Counted from the first letter of the stretch, positions 1 to 9,766 are shown. The stretch is DNA of 54,872 nt from Candidatus Marinamargulisbacteria bacterium SCGC AG-410-N11 (GCA_003265895.1 QFBS01000006.1:1-54872), one strand, 5' to 3'. Numbers and translations are program-made. Notes: a model not told the origin generated them from the letters alone.

Positions 1-1
1 T

Positions 2-603
2 CAAAAAGAAGGCTCAACCACTAGATTAGAGGATTTAATCTCTCGATTAGGCAAAGAAGATATGATCAAAATGGTATCGAATAAAGGAGCGAATCTATTA
101 TTAGATAATTTATATCAAAAAGAAGGATCAAAAACCCGGTTAGAGGATTTAATTTCCCGATTAGGACAAGAAGATATGATCAAAATGGTATCTAATATAG
201 GCGCAAATAAGTTATTAGATAATCTATATCAAAAAGAAGGTTCAACAACTAGATTAGAGGATTTAATTACTCGATTAGGAAAAGAAGATATGATCAAAGT
301 GGTATCGAATATAGGCGCAAATAAGTTATTAGATAATCTATATCAAAAAGAAGGCTCAACAACTAGATTAGATGATTTAATTACTCGATTAGGAAAATCC
401 GATATGATCAAAATGGTATCGAATGATGGATCTAATCAATTATTAGATAATTTGTATCAAAGAGAAGGCTCAACAACTAGATTAGAAAATTTAATTTGCC
501 AATTAGGAAAAGAAGATATGATCAAAATGGTATCTAATGATGGAGCGAATAAGTTGATATCCTATTTGTTTTACCCCAAACAGGGGGACTTACCATATAA
601 TCA
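2..603 (+). repeat. Tandem 114-bp repeats encoding the TALE-like array
   Basis: Direct repeats with exact 114-bp (38-codon) period begin at 62, 176, 290, 404 and 518, with part of another before base 62. DNA identity is high, especially between the units at 176 and 290, which argues for recent unit duplication. The differences fall mainly on the loop codons and codons 15-17. Confidence 0.95.
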
Positions 604-814
604 GTTAATAAGATTAGGAGTCAGTAAACAACAACTATTCAAGATATGTGCTCGTAATGGATCTACAGGTTTTTTAACCTATTTATTAAGTAAGCATAAA
701 GGAAAAGTAGTAGTTAGTTATATTAAACATGATCTTGATCAGATTATAAGTTTTTTTGTAAGAAACCGTGGTAAAAAAACAAAAGCATATATCCAAACTA
801 AACTCCCAAAATAA
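2..814 (+). CDS. TALE-like DNA-binding repeat protein, 5' truncated by window edge
   Basis: The frame is open from base 2, so the ATG at 62 is internal and the true start lies upstream of the window. The protein is built of 38-residue repeats. Set against a TAL-effector repeat, each reads L1-G-K-E-D5-M-I-K-M-V-S11-N12-x13-G14, as in Xanthomonas TALEs and the Burkholderia (Mycetohabitans) BAT proteins. Position 13 is the most variable site near the loop, and the pairs at 12-13 are NK (80-85), NI (194-199), NI (308-313), ND (422-427) and ND (536-541). Two degenerate repeats follow, with RN (653-658) and NR (764-769), like the cryptic terminal repeats of TALEs. By the known TALE code (NK=G, NI=A, ND=C) the visible core would read GAACC; this is inference. 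Repeats are longer than the usual 33-35 residues, with the extra length after the loop. The tail is basic and ends TKLPK; no activation domain is visible. Role: probable sequence-specific DNA binding, in host nucleus or own cell. Confidence 0.8.
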   Translation, partial: QKEGSTTRLEDLISRLGKEDMIKMVSNKGANLLLDNLYQKEGSKTRLEDLISRLGQEDMIKMVSNIGANKLLDNLYQKEGSTTRLEDLITRLGKEDMIKVVSNIGANKLLDNLYQKEGSTTRLDDLITRLGKSDMIKMVSNDGSNQLLDNLYQREGSTTRLENLICQLGKEDMIKMVSNDGANKLISYLFYPKQGDLPYNQLIRLGVSKQQLFKICARNGSTGFLTYLLSKHKGKVVVSYIKHDLDQIISFFVRNRGKKTKAYIQTKLPK

Positions 815-855
815 ATAAGAAAAACCCTCATAAAACAAACTCAATAAATTCCCTA

Positions 856-882
856 TTGAAAAAAAACAAAAAAAAGCATAGG
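856..882 (+). promoter_or_regulatory. Shared promoter cassette, copy 1
   Basis: TTGAAA (856-861), exactly 15 bp of mostly A, then CATAGG (877-882), 8 nt before ATG 891. The same layout precedes both intact LRR genes and several relics in this window. Confidence 0.55.
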
Positions 883-890
883 TTATGTAC

Positions 891-3800
891 ATGAAAAAAT
901 TAGTTAGTCAAGTTATTACTAATATAAAATCAACGTCCAATTCTTTTGGCTATAAATCGCCTACCTTAAAAAAAAGAGTTCCAAAAAGAGAATTATTACG
1001 TATTAATCAATTACTTAAAGAGTCCATAAACTCTGTTTCATTACAAACGTTTCTAATTGAACTCACTAAAAAAATAAACAAAACTCTTTTAAAAGAATTA
1101 TGTCATTACATTGAGGAGTTAAATACTCTAGCTAAAACAGATACAGCAAGTCATCAACATCCAAAGGAACTGTTTAAGAGTATTTGCGTTAACTATAACC
1201 TTTACGGAAGTAGTGTTCATCAAACAAAATCGAATCAAGATATTGATTTGCTTGGCTTTTTGGAAGTTACATATAAAAAAGAACCTACATCTGCTATTAA
1301 TTATTATATTTATTTTGAATTTTTGTTTAACTATATTCAACGAGAAATATCCCAACAGTTTAATATCTCTGCTACTCATTCAAAAACTATACTTAAACTT
1401 TGGGATCCAAAAAATTATGAAGCTTTTAATCAAATAGCTTTATCAAAAAATATTGATCTTCGTCATGTTATTCAATTTAAAAGCCAGTCTAATAGTACCT
1501 TATTATTTGGCGAAAAACCTCCTTATGATATTATTTCAAATTCAGTTATAGTAAATCTTGATTTAACGACTAATAAACATCAATATCAATCTTTTTTTTA
1601 TGATCAAATAGAGTTAAGTTTATTTTTAAAAAAACAAAATATTATAACGAGTCCACATCCAGAACAATTAAATGGGTCATTATTATCTAGACTACTTAAA
1701 CTAACTAAAACATCAAATATTAATTTTATTAATGAACGGCTGATATACGTTTGTGTTAAAAGTTTAATTAAAGAACTAAGTAAACCATTATCACCTTATG
1801 AAAGAAAGTCGTTTACATCAAAACTGCAAAAGTTGGGTACTCAAATTCAAAATGTGATAACCTTAATACCTGAATTAGATCAACAATCTGATGATTATAG
1901 TAAAACTAAATTAAAACTTTTTATTTTATATAAAGTTGTTAAACAATTACCAGATAATGGATTTTTATTAAAGATGCTAGCGTCAAAAATAAAAACAAAA
2001 ACAAAACAGTTAAGTAGTCCAAAACAAATTGATAATATCTTATACTATAATTTAAAAAATAGTTTTAATATTCAAAATATCTATCATTATTTATTATCTT
2101 GTTTAAAGATAATATCACCTGATACCCCTCATTTGCCTTATTTAATTAATTATCTTAATAAAGAACTTCATTATCATAACCAACAAAAACAAGGTATTAA
2201 CCATATACTGACAAACTATTTACAACAAACACCAAACAATAACTGGCAAAAGCAATTATCGATGGAAGAATTATTTATTGTTTTAATTGAGCAACTTATA
2301 TTTAAACGAACGATTTTAATACCTACTATTAATCATCAGTCAATAGAGTTAGATATTAATATTAATCCAATAAAACAACAGTTAAAAAAAATTGATACTA
2401 TGTTAACACTAATACAAAAGTTTAACCTTAAAAATAAATCGTTAGATCCTTACATAGTGGCAATGAAAGAACAGCAACAAGACTTAACTACATTTTTTAA
2501 CTTATATCAAAAAAAACAAAAAGATTATCGTCAATATTTACATATTAAAAGTGAATATCAAGATTTTAACTTTAAAGAACGAAAAGATAAAATTGCAACA
2601 TCATTAAAAACATTAGAAAAATTTATTAAACGATATGAACACGATATCATAAACGCTATAACTCGATTAGATTTAGTTAGTCAAAACATCGAGCATCAGT
2701 TAGTTATGTCAACAACTACAATCGAGACATGTATTTATGTTCATACTCAAAAACAAAAGTTACTTAAGTCGTTTAAATTACTACCTTTAAATATAGATTT
2801 AATCAAAATCCTTAATTCAATAGATACTCCGTATTCTGAACAGCAGATTGTAGATACTGTCTATGAACGTCTTCAACAACAGGTGCAGCAGCCGATATCG
2901 TTGAAGGCACTATCTACGATCGAATTGTTAATGCAGCACATAATTAATAATCCGTTATTGTTTAATGATAACTCTATTGTAAAAATGATTTATGACCAAC
3001 TTTTTCAAGATTATCAACATCGAGCGACTCATATTATTACTTACTATGTAAATCAATTTATAGCGCCGACACAGGATACAGTTAATTTAGATTATTGTCA
3101 TAAACTTGAAGCCATATTTAATTTAAGTCGTGTACCTTTGCCCAATAAAATTAATTGTTTAATTTCTATTGTAAACAAACCTAATTTTATAAGTAAACAA
3201 AATAAAAAATATTATCAAGCGCTTAAGAAATATCTTAAAGAACCCTCTTATGAGTTTGGTATTGAAGGGATTCCAATTTTTATTAATGGTCTTTATAACC
3301 TACTTAACTATAAAGTAAATCATTTGTTAACTCGATTTAATGGCCCTCAAGATCTTTTATTAGCGTGTCTAATAAAAAATATTGTTAAGGAAAACTTTCA
3401 AGAATTCGATTCGTTATTTTATTTTTCAACGGTTAATATTTTAATTAATAAAAATAAAACTATCTGTGATGCTTTAACTATTCAATTTATAACCATATTA
3501 TTTAATATCCATCAAACAAAAAATCATTTAGATACAATTACTGTTTTAAAAAAATTATCTCAAAAATCATCATATCCTGTACTAACGTCTGTAATACAAT
3601 ATTTTAATAATCAAGTTAGTGCTAGCGTTTTGCCGTTACCTAATTTTTCTAAAGATTATGTTACTACTTCTCTTTCTACTACAAAACAACAGTTTTATAT
3701 CAATACGTTACTAAGTATTAGATCAAACCAAAATAATTTGGATTACGACTCAGAAATTGAGCTTCTTAATCATCTATTACAAATTAAAAAACTCAATGAT

Positions 3801-6380
3801 CAAATTGTAATTATTCATCAAAAAGTGATCATATCATTATTAACCACCATTTTAAATAAAATAAATACTGGTATTATATTGCATAAAAATTTAACCCTTA
3901 ACCTTAATATAATTAATGATGAATTAAATAAAATGATTATATTTAATTCAATTTCAAGTCAACGTAATCATGAACGATACTTTAAGGAACAATTAACGTT
4001 ATTTAATATTCAACTAGATGACCCTTTACATGAACAAATTAAAATAATAAATTGTTTATATTATGTGTTTATGCCTTATAAAATATATTCTCCGTTAAAA
4101 TATTATCCTATTATTGAAACATTATTTTCTAAGCCAGCAATGATTGCTTCAATGCAAACGAAGTATGAATCTATCTTAATTTTTATATTAACAAATCTAA
4201 TTGTTAAAGAAATTAAATATATTAATATAAAAAGTATAACGGACCCTAAGATATTTAATACTTATATGGCATTGAATCATGGATCTTTAAAACATTTATT
4301 AAATAAACAATCGATTTCTACAGTTTTAAGTCATTTATCTCCTTATTTGCTTGATGAATTTCGAAACTATTTGCCATATTTAATATTTCAATATTCTAAC
4401 CCTAATTTAAAATTAAAATTTAAAAAATTAGCTAAAAAATCTAAATTAATATCGATATCAAATTTTCGATTTAAAAAAACTAATAATAGTTTCATTTTAC
4501 TGTTTTTAACTAATAGACTATTAGCATTAAAGCAACTTCCTTACTGTAGTTTTGCTAATAAACTATTTGCGTCAGAATGTACAGTTGAACTAAAGATTAA
4601 AGCCTTAGAACACCTGGCCTTAGAAAATATAGATCAGCTTCAATCAAAACCAAACTTATTTATCAATCAACCAACACAAGATGAACTAGCTACTTATATC
4701 GGCGATAATATTAATTTTGCGGGTTTAAAGATGTTAATTACGTTGCTATTTAAACAAGAACTAGAAAAGTCGCATTATCAATTAACATCATTTCAAATAA
4801 ATCAGTGCAAACCTATCTTATCTTTTAATGAACAATTAAGTGTGGAGGAACGAATTGAGTTTGGGTCTTCTTTATTTAGTTACTTTTTATTATTAGTTGA
4901 TCAACTTAGTATTGATAATCCTTCTCAGTTTATAAAAGAATTATATAAAATTTTTCAACAGCCGACTTGTGCTAATGATATTCAATTAATATACCAAATA
5001 TATTTGATTTCGTTTTGTCATCGATTAAAAAGTAAACTAGACGAATCAAAATATGCCATGATTAATAATTTAATGGTTAAAGCTATTTCGGAACGATTAA
5101 TTACTTACTATCAGTTACCTAATGTTAAAGAGATACCATTAACTCAATTACAAAATATATTATTTCCTATTATTAATTCGTCTATGGATCTAACTATTCT
5201 TATTAATTATATCGATAAAGCAATAACACCAGAAAATAGTATTCATTTATACAAATTAAAAATAAAAATGTTTATCTGTACCTATCCAAAATTACAAAAA
5301 TATTTGCCTCTTAAAGAATATCTTCTAAAATTTAACAATATAAGTATCTTATTAGAAGCAATGCAATATTTTTGCTACATCAATAGAAAAGACTTTGTAA
5401 TAAATACGCTTCGTGTAATTTTGAAAACTATTAGGATTTCGCATGATTGGGTTGCAAAGTTATGCCAATTATTACACCATTATGATTTTGATAGTCAATT
5501 TAATGATATTGTAAACCATATTCATGTTAAACAAGCGCCTTTATGGAATAATGAAATAGGGTTAATGTATATTGAAAATGAACAGTATGAACAGTCATTA
5601 CCTTTTATTATTAAGGCTTATGAAGCAACAAAAGTTGAACCTGTAAAAAATTCTCTTATTTTAAATTATAATAATTTGTTACATTTAGATTTAAGTAAAT
5701 CTCATGGTTATATCACTAAAATAAAGGATTTATCTCCGACTGATCAAGTTTGGGATAATATCATCTCTCAAATACATAGATATTTAAATGTAGTAAAAAA
5801 TAAACAAAGTATTGAACAGTATCAAACTGTATTAAACACAATATATGATGTTTATCCTAATCCAAAAGTATGGACCTTAATTATTTATAGTTATTTATTA
5901 AATAATAAACCCTTAACTAATATTGTTAACAACTCTAATTCTCCACATAATAAAATACTATCTTTTTTAAACGATGTATCGTCAACTATTAATGAGTCTG
6001 ATTTAACTTTTGAATCAATTAATAATTTAATTTTAGATTTTCATTCAGTTGAAGTTTGGCAACAATTATTTAAGCAAATTGAACAAAAGGTAACTAATCG
6101 AAATATCTTACAATTTGTGATGGCTATAAACTTTATTATAAATAAGCAAAATGAAGATTCTATTAAGATTTTATTATCGTTAAATACTATCGAACCTAGT
6201 CCTATTTTAGATCATTATTTGTTAGAAAATTATCATAAGCAACAAAATATATTTAAAATGGAGGAGTATATTAAACGATTAACACCGGATGTTGTTCAAT
6301 TGTTACATCCATCTAATCAGTTATCATTTCAATACATTAAACAACAGCTGGAAGCTATAAAAAAGGCTGAAAAAAAATAA
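891..6380 (+). CDS. Giant protein with N-terminal nucleotidyltransferase-like domain
   Basis: About 1829 residues. ATG 891 is preferred over ATG 885 because it aligns with the MKK starts of the LRR genes behind the same promoter. Counting from 891, residues 106-109 (GSSV), D117-x-D119 and a later strand ending NLD (D224) form the hG[GS]...DxD...D pattern of polymerase-beta-type nucleotidyltransferases. Such enzymes transfer nucleotides to RNA, protein or small molecules; the substrate here cannot be read. The remaining ~1500 residues are Leu/Ile/Asn/Lys-rich helices without a recognised family, and the stretch near residues 1540-1600 has TPR-like helical pairs. There are no membrane segments or signal peptide. 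It lies 76 nt after the TALE-like gene and may belong to the same cassette, since relics of this junction recur at 9.6 and 11.2 kb. A secreted effector is possible but unproven. Confidence 0.7.
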   Translation: MKKLVSQVITNIKSTSNSFGYKSPTLKKRVPKRELLRINQLLKESINSVSLQTFLIELTKKINKTLLKELCHYIEELNTLAKTDTASHQHPKELFKSICVNYNLYGSSVHQTKSNQDIDLLGFLEVTYKKEPTSAINYYIYFEFLFNYIQREISQQFNISATHSKTILKLWDPKNYEAFNQIALSKNIDLRHVIQFKSQSNSTLLFGEKPPYDIISNSVIVNLDLTTNKHQYQSFFYDQIELSLFLKKQNIITSPHPEQLNGSLLSRLLKLTKTSNINFINERLIYVCVKSLIKELSKPLSPYERKSFTSKLQKLGTQIQNVITLIPELDQQSDDYSKTKLKLFILYKVVKQLPDNGFLLKMLASKIKTKTKQLSSPKQIDNILYYNLKNSFNIQNIYHYLLSCLKIISPDTPHLPYLINYLNKELHYHNQQKQGINHILTNYLQQTPNNNWQKQLSMEELFIVLIEQLIFKRTILIPTINHQSIELDININPIKQQLKKIDTMLTLIQKFNLKNKSLDPYIVAMKEQQQDLTTFFNLYQKKQKDYRQYLHIKSEYQDFNFKERKDKIATSLKTLEKFIKRYEHDIINAITRLDLVSQNIEHQLVMSTTTIETCIYVHTQKQKLLKSFKLLPLNIDLIKILNSIDTPYSEQQIVDTVYERLQQQVQQPISLKALSTIELLMQHIINNPLLFNDNSIVKMIYDQLFQDYQHRATHIITYYVNQFIAPTQDTVNLDYCHKLEAIFNLSRVPLPNKINCLISIVNKPNFISKQNKKYYQALKKYLKEPSYEFGIEGIPIFINGLYNLLNYKVNHLLTRFNGPQDLLLACLIKNIVKENFQEFDSLFYFSTVNILINKNKTICDALTIQFITILFNIHQTKNHLDTITVLKKLSQKSSYPVLTSVIQYFNNQVSASVLPLPNFSKDYVTTSLSTTKQQFYINTLLSIRSNQNNLDYDSEIELLNHLLQIKKLNDQIVIIHQKVIISLLTTILNKINTGIILHKNLTLNLNIINDELNKMIIFNSISSQRNHERYFKEQLTLFNIQLDDPLHEQIKIINCLYYVFMPYKIYSPLKYYPIIETLFSKPAMIASMQTKYESILIFILTNLIVKEIKYINIKSITDPKIFNTYMALNHGSLKHLLNKQSISTVLSHLSPYLLDEFRNYLPYLIFQYSNPNLKLKFKKLAKKSKLISISNFRFKKTNNSFILLFLTNRLLALKQLPYCSFANKLFASECTVELKIKALEHLALENIDQLQSKPNLFINQPTQDELATYIGDNINFAGLKMLITLLFKQELEKSHYQLTSFQINQCKPILSFNEQLSVEERIEFGSSLFSYFLLLVDQLSIDNPSQFIKELYKIFQQPTCANDIQLIYQIYLISFCHRLKSKLDESKYAMINNLMVKAISERLITYYQLPNVKEIPLTQLQNILFPIINSSMDLTILINYIDKAITPENSIHLYKLKIKMFICTYPKLQKYLPLKEYLLKFNNISILLEAMQYFCYINRKDFVINTLRVILKTIRISHDWVAKLCQLLHHYDFDSQFNDIVNHIHVKQAPLWNNEIGLMYIENEQYEQSLPFIIKAYEATKVEPVKNSLILNYNNLLHLDLSKSHGYITKIKDLSPTDQVWDNIISQIHRYLNVVKNKQSIEQYQTVLNTIYDVYPNPKVWTLIIYSYLLNNKPLTNIVNNSNSPHNKILSFLNDVSSTINESDLTFESINNLILDFHSVEVWQQLFKQIEQKVTNRNILQFVMAINFIINKQNEDSIKILLSLNTIEPSPILDHYLLENYHKQQNIFKMEEYIKRLTPDVVQLLHPSNQLSFQYIKQQLEAIKKAEKK

Positions 6381-6406
6381 AGGTTGTGGATAATCATAAC
6401 GGGTAT

Positions 6407-8149
6407 TTAATGATGGTCATCGCCAATACCAAATACGATTCCTAATGGATTATTATAAGATATGTCATCCATTTTACCAGAAAGCCATAATTCTATTTCG
6501 GACTCTGATCCTTTTTTGAATGTTGCCGAGGCTGTCCACTGAACTAAACTTTGCTTGGCTTCTATAGCACTTTCTAACTCTTCTTTTAAGGTGTTAATTT
6601 TATCGGTATTTTTAGGTGTATTTTGAATTGTTAGTTCTTCTATTTCAGACTGAAGATTAGTTTGTTTGGTTTCAATTTTATGAAATAAATTTTTTAAATC
6701 TAATTCGATTCGACTTTCGTCTCGTTTTCGTAGATCTTGGATCATTTGTTTAAACTGTTTAAAATCGGCATTGGAACTGGATAGCTCTGTTTGTGTATAT
6801 TTTGGAAATAGGTTTCCTGATCGAGATACCATTTTTATTGGTGTTGTTATTGTGTTTTGCCAGCATTTTTTTAATGAGTTGTTATCCATGGTTAGCAATT
6901 TTTGATAGTTTAGGTTTTTGTACTGAGAATTTGTTTTTGCATTATTAATAAACGTATTTAAATTTTGCTGATTTATTTTAATTTTTTTAGAATGTCTAGA
7001 GCTACGATATTTATCGTAGATCATATAGCCCATACCTAAGCCAAGTGATACACCTGCCAGGGCTAATCCGACAGGATTGCTTAATGTGGCAACTGTAACG
7101 ATACTCATGGAGAGTCCTGCTAACGTAGATGTTAATGCTTTGGTTCGATCTGCTACTTTTTTTTGGGCAATTCTATTTAGATTCTTTCTAATAGAAGAGA
7201 TATCACATGATTGAGTGTTGTTGGTTTTAAGTGAATTTATTTCAAAGTTTTGGACTTTATTTAGATTGACGTTGTTTTTATTGCCTAATCTGTTTTTAAT
7301 AATAGACATTTTTGATAGATCAAAAATATTAAAAGGTAATTTAATGCTGTACCAAGCTAATTCTATAATTGGTATTTTTGAAATACCTTTAGCCACCCCA
7401 TGTTTTGATTTTTTTGCTAATTCTTTGGCTCCTTCTGTTAGGTATTTCATTTTATCGACAGTTTCTCCAACAGCAAACCCCGTTTTAAGTGCTGATTTGA
7501 ACAGATTGATAAATTTATTTCCTAACTTATATTGGCTCCATTTTTTTTGTTTGGATAATACTTTTATTTTGAGTTCTACTTCGCTTTTTTCTTTTGGGTC
7601 AACACTTTGACTTAGGAGGCTTTTTAGGCTATTTATTTGTTTGGAATACAACTCTGTTTCGTAATGAGTTTCTTTGATTCCTTTACCAAACTTAATCGCA
7701 TTAACAATTGTTTCAGCACCTTTAACAGCGGTACTCCCGATTGCTACATAAGAATCGGCTGTTGTTCCGCTGGTTTTTAGTGATTTGTTATATTCTTTGA
7801 CACTTTTTTTTGCAATGTGACCGGCGTGATCTAATTGGGTTACAATTTTTTTGGCTATGTTTAGTGGGGATTTGCTTTTTGAATGCTTATCTTTGTGTTT
7901 AATTTGGAGGTGTTGATTTTGATTATTAACATCGTTATTAGGTGTGGGTTTAGTTTGTGGCGATTGTGGAAGGACTTTATGGGTATTATTTAAATATTTT
8001 AAAAAAAAGGCTTTGATTTTATTGGAGATTTCTTTTTTTTCTTTATTAGTTGTTTGTTCTAAACCCTCTGGAATTATAGTATCGGTACTTGGTTTTTGAA
8101 CAGTTAATTTCTTGTTTTGAATTGGTTCATTATTATGTATTGTAGTCAT
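6407..8149 (-). CDS. Hypothetical protein with glycine-rich hydrophobic hairpin
   Basis: 580 residues, no family recognised. The N-terminal ~100 residues are polar, Asn/Lys/Pro-rich and look disordered. The middle is helical and Lys-rich. Residues about 341-378 form a long Gly/Ala-rich hydrophobic stretch with a central Asn-Pro, fitting a membrane-inserting hairpin or glycine zipper. A coiled-coil segment follows (about 460-540), and the protein ends with a His/Asp-rich tail. Residues 25-50 (EGL, then charged, then AFFLK) resemble the start of the 1841-residue protein at 19069-24594, suggesting a shared N-terminal module. It converges with the nucleotidyltransferase-like gene with 26 bp between the stops. 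A membrane-active effector is possible; no catalytic motif is seen. Confidence 0.6.
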   Translation of the reverse strand: MTTIHNNEPIQNKKLTVQKPSTDTIIPEGLEQTTNKEKKEISNKIKAFFLKYLNNTHKVLPQSPQTKPTPNNDVNNQNQHLQIKHKDKHSKSKSPLNIAKKIVTQLDHAGHIAKKSVKEYNKSLKTSGTTADSYVAIGSTAVKGAETIVNAIKFGKGIKETHYETELYSKQINSLKSLLSQSVDPKEKSEVELKIKVLSKQKKWSQYKLGNKFINLFKSALKTGFAVGETVDKMKYLTEGAKELAKKSKHGVAKGISKIPIIELAWYSIKLPFNIFDLSKMSIIKNRLGNKNNVNLNKVQNFEINSLKTNNTQSCDISSIRKNLNRIAQKKVADRTKALTSTLAGLSMSIVTVATLSNPVGLALAGVSLGLGMGYMIYDKYRSSRHSKKIKINQQNLNTFINNAKTNSQYKNLNYQKLLTMDNNSLKKCWQNTITTPIKMVSRSGNLFPKYTQTELSSSNADFKQFKQMIQDLRKRDESRIELDLKNLFHKIETKQTNLQSEIEELTIQNTPKNTDKINTLKEELESAIEAKQSLVQWTASATFKKGSESEIELWLSGKMDDISYNNPLGIVFGIGDDHH

Positions 8150-8185
8150 CGTTATTGCTTTCTTTTATGTTAAATTCTTTCTTGT

Positions 8186-8213
8186 TATATACCCAAACTA
8201 TATATTTTGTAAA
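8186..8213 (-). promoter_or_regulatory. Candidate promoter of the 580-residue protein gene
   Basis: On the minus strand TTTACA (8213-8208), 16 bp, TATATA (8191-8186), ending 36 nt before the start codon at 8149. The hexamers are good, but chance matches are common in DNA this AT-rich. Confidence 0.4.
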
Positions 8214-8222
8214 CAATTTTAT

Positions 8223-9518
8223 TTATTGTTTGAATAGATTTCTATGTTTAATTTTGTTACTAACTTTTGTAATGTCTTGAAGCATTTGATCTGTTTCTTG
8301 GTAACGATGGTTCCAAAAATCGTTAATGTCATTAGAGGAAATAACTTTATCGAGTGATAATATATTAAAAAGTTGTTTGATTTTATTGTTTTGGTTACTG
8401 GATAATTGTTGGCTTATATAACCGTATGTTAAACCTAAACAACCCATTGCTATTTTAATACCAGTTTTTTGTTGACATATATACATGGATAACCCTGCAA
8501 AATATGACATATATATTAACATTTCTTTTTGACTTTTTTCAGAGGGATGATTTAATAGATCTCTTGTTATTTGATATAGTTGACTAATTAAAACGGAAGT
8601 TAAGATAACCGTTGAATGGATACCATTTAGTTTGTTTTTTTCTAGCAGAGTCATTATTGTAAAAAATTGAGATTGATCTAACAGTGAATCTTTGATAATT
8701 GTGGATACCGGTTTTTTTATATTTATTTGTGATAGTAATGTATTGATGATGGTATTAGAACTTTTTTTGAGTTGGATAAATAACATTAATGTAATTGCTA
8801 GATTTAATATATTATTTAAGAGTTTATTATTTTTGACGATAGTATATTCTAAAAGGTTATCAGAAATACCTTTGGTTAGATCTAATAAGAATTTTGTTAA
8901 AGGTATTAAACTTAAAAATAAACAAGCTACAGTTACTCCTAACAATGACATTCGTATTTCTAGTGCATTTTGTATAATATTTTTTTTATGTGAATCAACT
9001 ACCATTTTGTAGCCAACTAAATGAGATTGTTTTTCTTCGATAATGTAATAATCATGAATGGGGTTACGGGTAATGGGATTGAGCCGTTTTTTTAATAGTT
9101 TTTTGAACGTAACTAGCGAATAAAAGGACACATGATTGAGTTTTTTTCTAATATTTTGTTCTTTTGGGTTGTTCGGAAGAATAACAAATGGGTAATTAGT
9201 AATGGCCGTTAAGGTAACGGTGTCTATTAGTTGTTTGTCAAACAAGTCACTATGATCTATTGAGTTAAACTGTTGGTCTATACAGTTATTTATGGATGTT
9301 TTAAACGTTATTAAAACTGGCGGAGATAATAGTTTTTTGGAGCATTCTTCTGTGAATTGGGGTAGCGGGACCATTAACGAATAATCGGAAGGTAGTGTTA
9401 ACATTTCTTTTATTATTTTTTTTTGTAATAAAATGAAAGGATGTTTTTTTAGAGGATATTTTTTTATCCTAAAATAGTCTGGTATATTTTTGGGGTTAAG
9501 GGCAATATTTTTTTTCAT
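8223..9518 (-). CDS. Multi-pass membrane protein with U-box-like N-terminal segment
   Basis: 431 residues. The C-terminal half has several hydrophobic segments (about 188-214, 233-250, 300-318 and 335-372). Residues about 97-160 resemble a U-box, the RING-like E2-binding fold of ubiquitin ligases: a strand with LTAITNYPFVIL (compare the ELM.DPVIL strand), then HVSFYSLVTFKKLL (compare the GxTYxRxxIxxxL helix), then LNPITRNPI, close to the D-P-V-T-R-S-P-L of eukaryotic CHIP. About 15 extra residues separate the first two elements. U-box effectors are known in Legionella (LubX, GobX). A membrane-anchored ubiquitin ligase acting in the host is therefore an inference worth testing; otherwise this is an unknown membrane protein. 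No clear Shine-Dalgarno is present. Upstream on the minus strand a TTGAAA-15-TTTAAG pair resembles the shared cassette. Confidence 0.6.
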   Translation of the reverse strand: MKKNIALNPKNIPDYFRIKKYPLKKHPFILLQKKIIKEMLTLPSDYSLMVPLPQFTEECSKKLLSPPVLITFKTSINNCIDQQFNSIDHSDLFDKQLIDTVTLTAITNYPFVILPNNPKEQNIRKKLNHVSFYSLVTFKKLLKKRLNPITRNPIHDYYIIEEKQSHLVGYKMVVDSHKKNIIQNALEIRMSLLGVTVACLFLSLIPLTKFLLDLTKGISDNLLEYTIVKNNKLLNNILNLAITLMLFIQLKKSSNTIINTLLSQINIKKPVSTIIKDSLLDQSQFFTIMTLLEKNKLNGIHSTVILTSVLISQLYQITRDLLNHPSEKSQKEMLIYMSYFAGLSMYICQQKTGIKIAMGCLGLTYGYISQQLSSNQNNKIKQLFNILSLDKVISSNDINDFWNHRYQETDQMLQDITKVSNKIKHRNLFKQ

Positions 9519-9631
9519 ACTTTTGAATTTTTTGATAAGTTAGACATAAACTTAAATAAAAATTATTGTTTTTTCAAGGTTTATGATTATTTGTAAGTGA
9601 TGGATGACTTTATTTTTAATTTAACTATTAA

Positions 9632-9715
9632 AACCAACTCAATAAATTCCTTATTGAAAAAAACAAAAAAAGAATAAGTTAACACCATCAAAAAAGTTGT
9701 TTGTAAGAAATACAG
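9632..9715 (+). pseudogene. Relic of promoter and 5' end of a nucleotidyltransferase-like gene
   Basis: The stretch matches 833-910 (intergenic DNA, promoter and start of the giant gene). The start codon is changed to ATC (ATCAAAAAAGTTG against ATGAAAAAATTAG), the promoter spacer is shortened to 13 bp (TTGAAA 9654-9659, AATAAG 9673-9678), and the frame closes quickly. Non-functional remnant. Confidence 0.55.
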
Positions 9716-9766
9716 CAGTATGTGTTAACTTTAGTACGTTGTGAAATTTATTATATATAGTTTCGC

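Noticed and set aside
62..64. ATG 62 as the start of the TALE-like gene
   Set aside because: The same frame is open back to base 2 and encodes the end of another repeat, so the gene is truncated by the window edge.
62..603. CRISPR array
   Set aside because: The repeats are contiguous 114-bp coding units without spacers.
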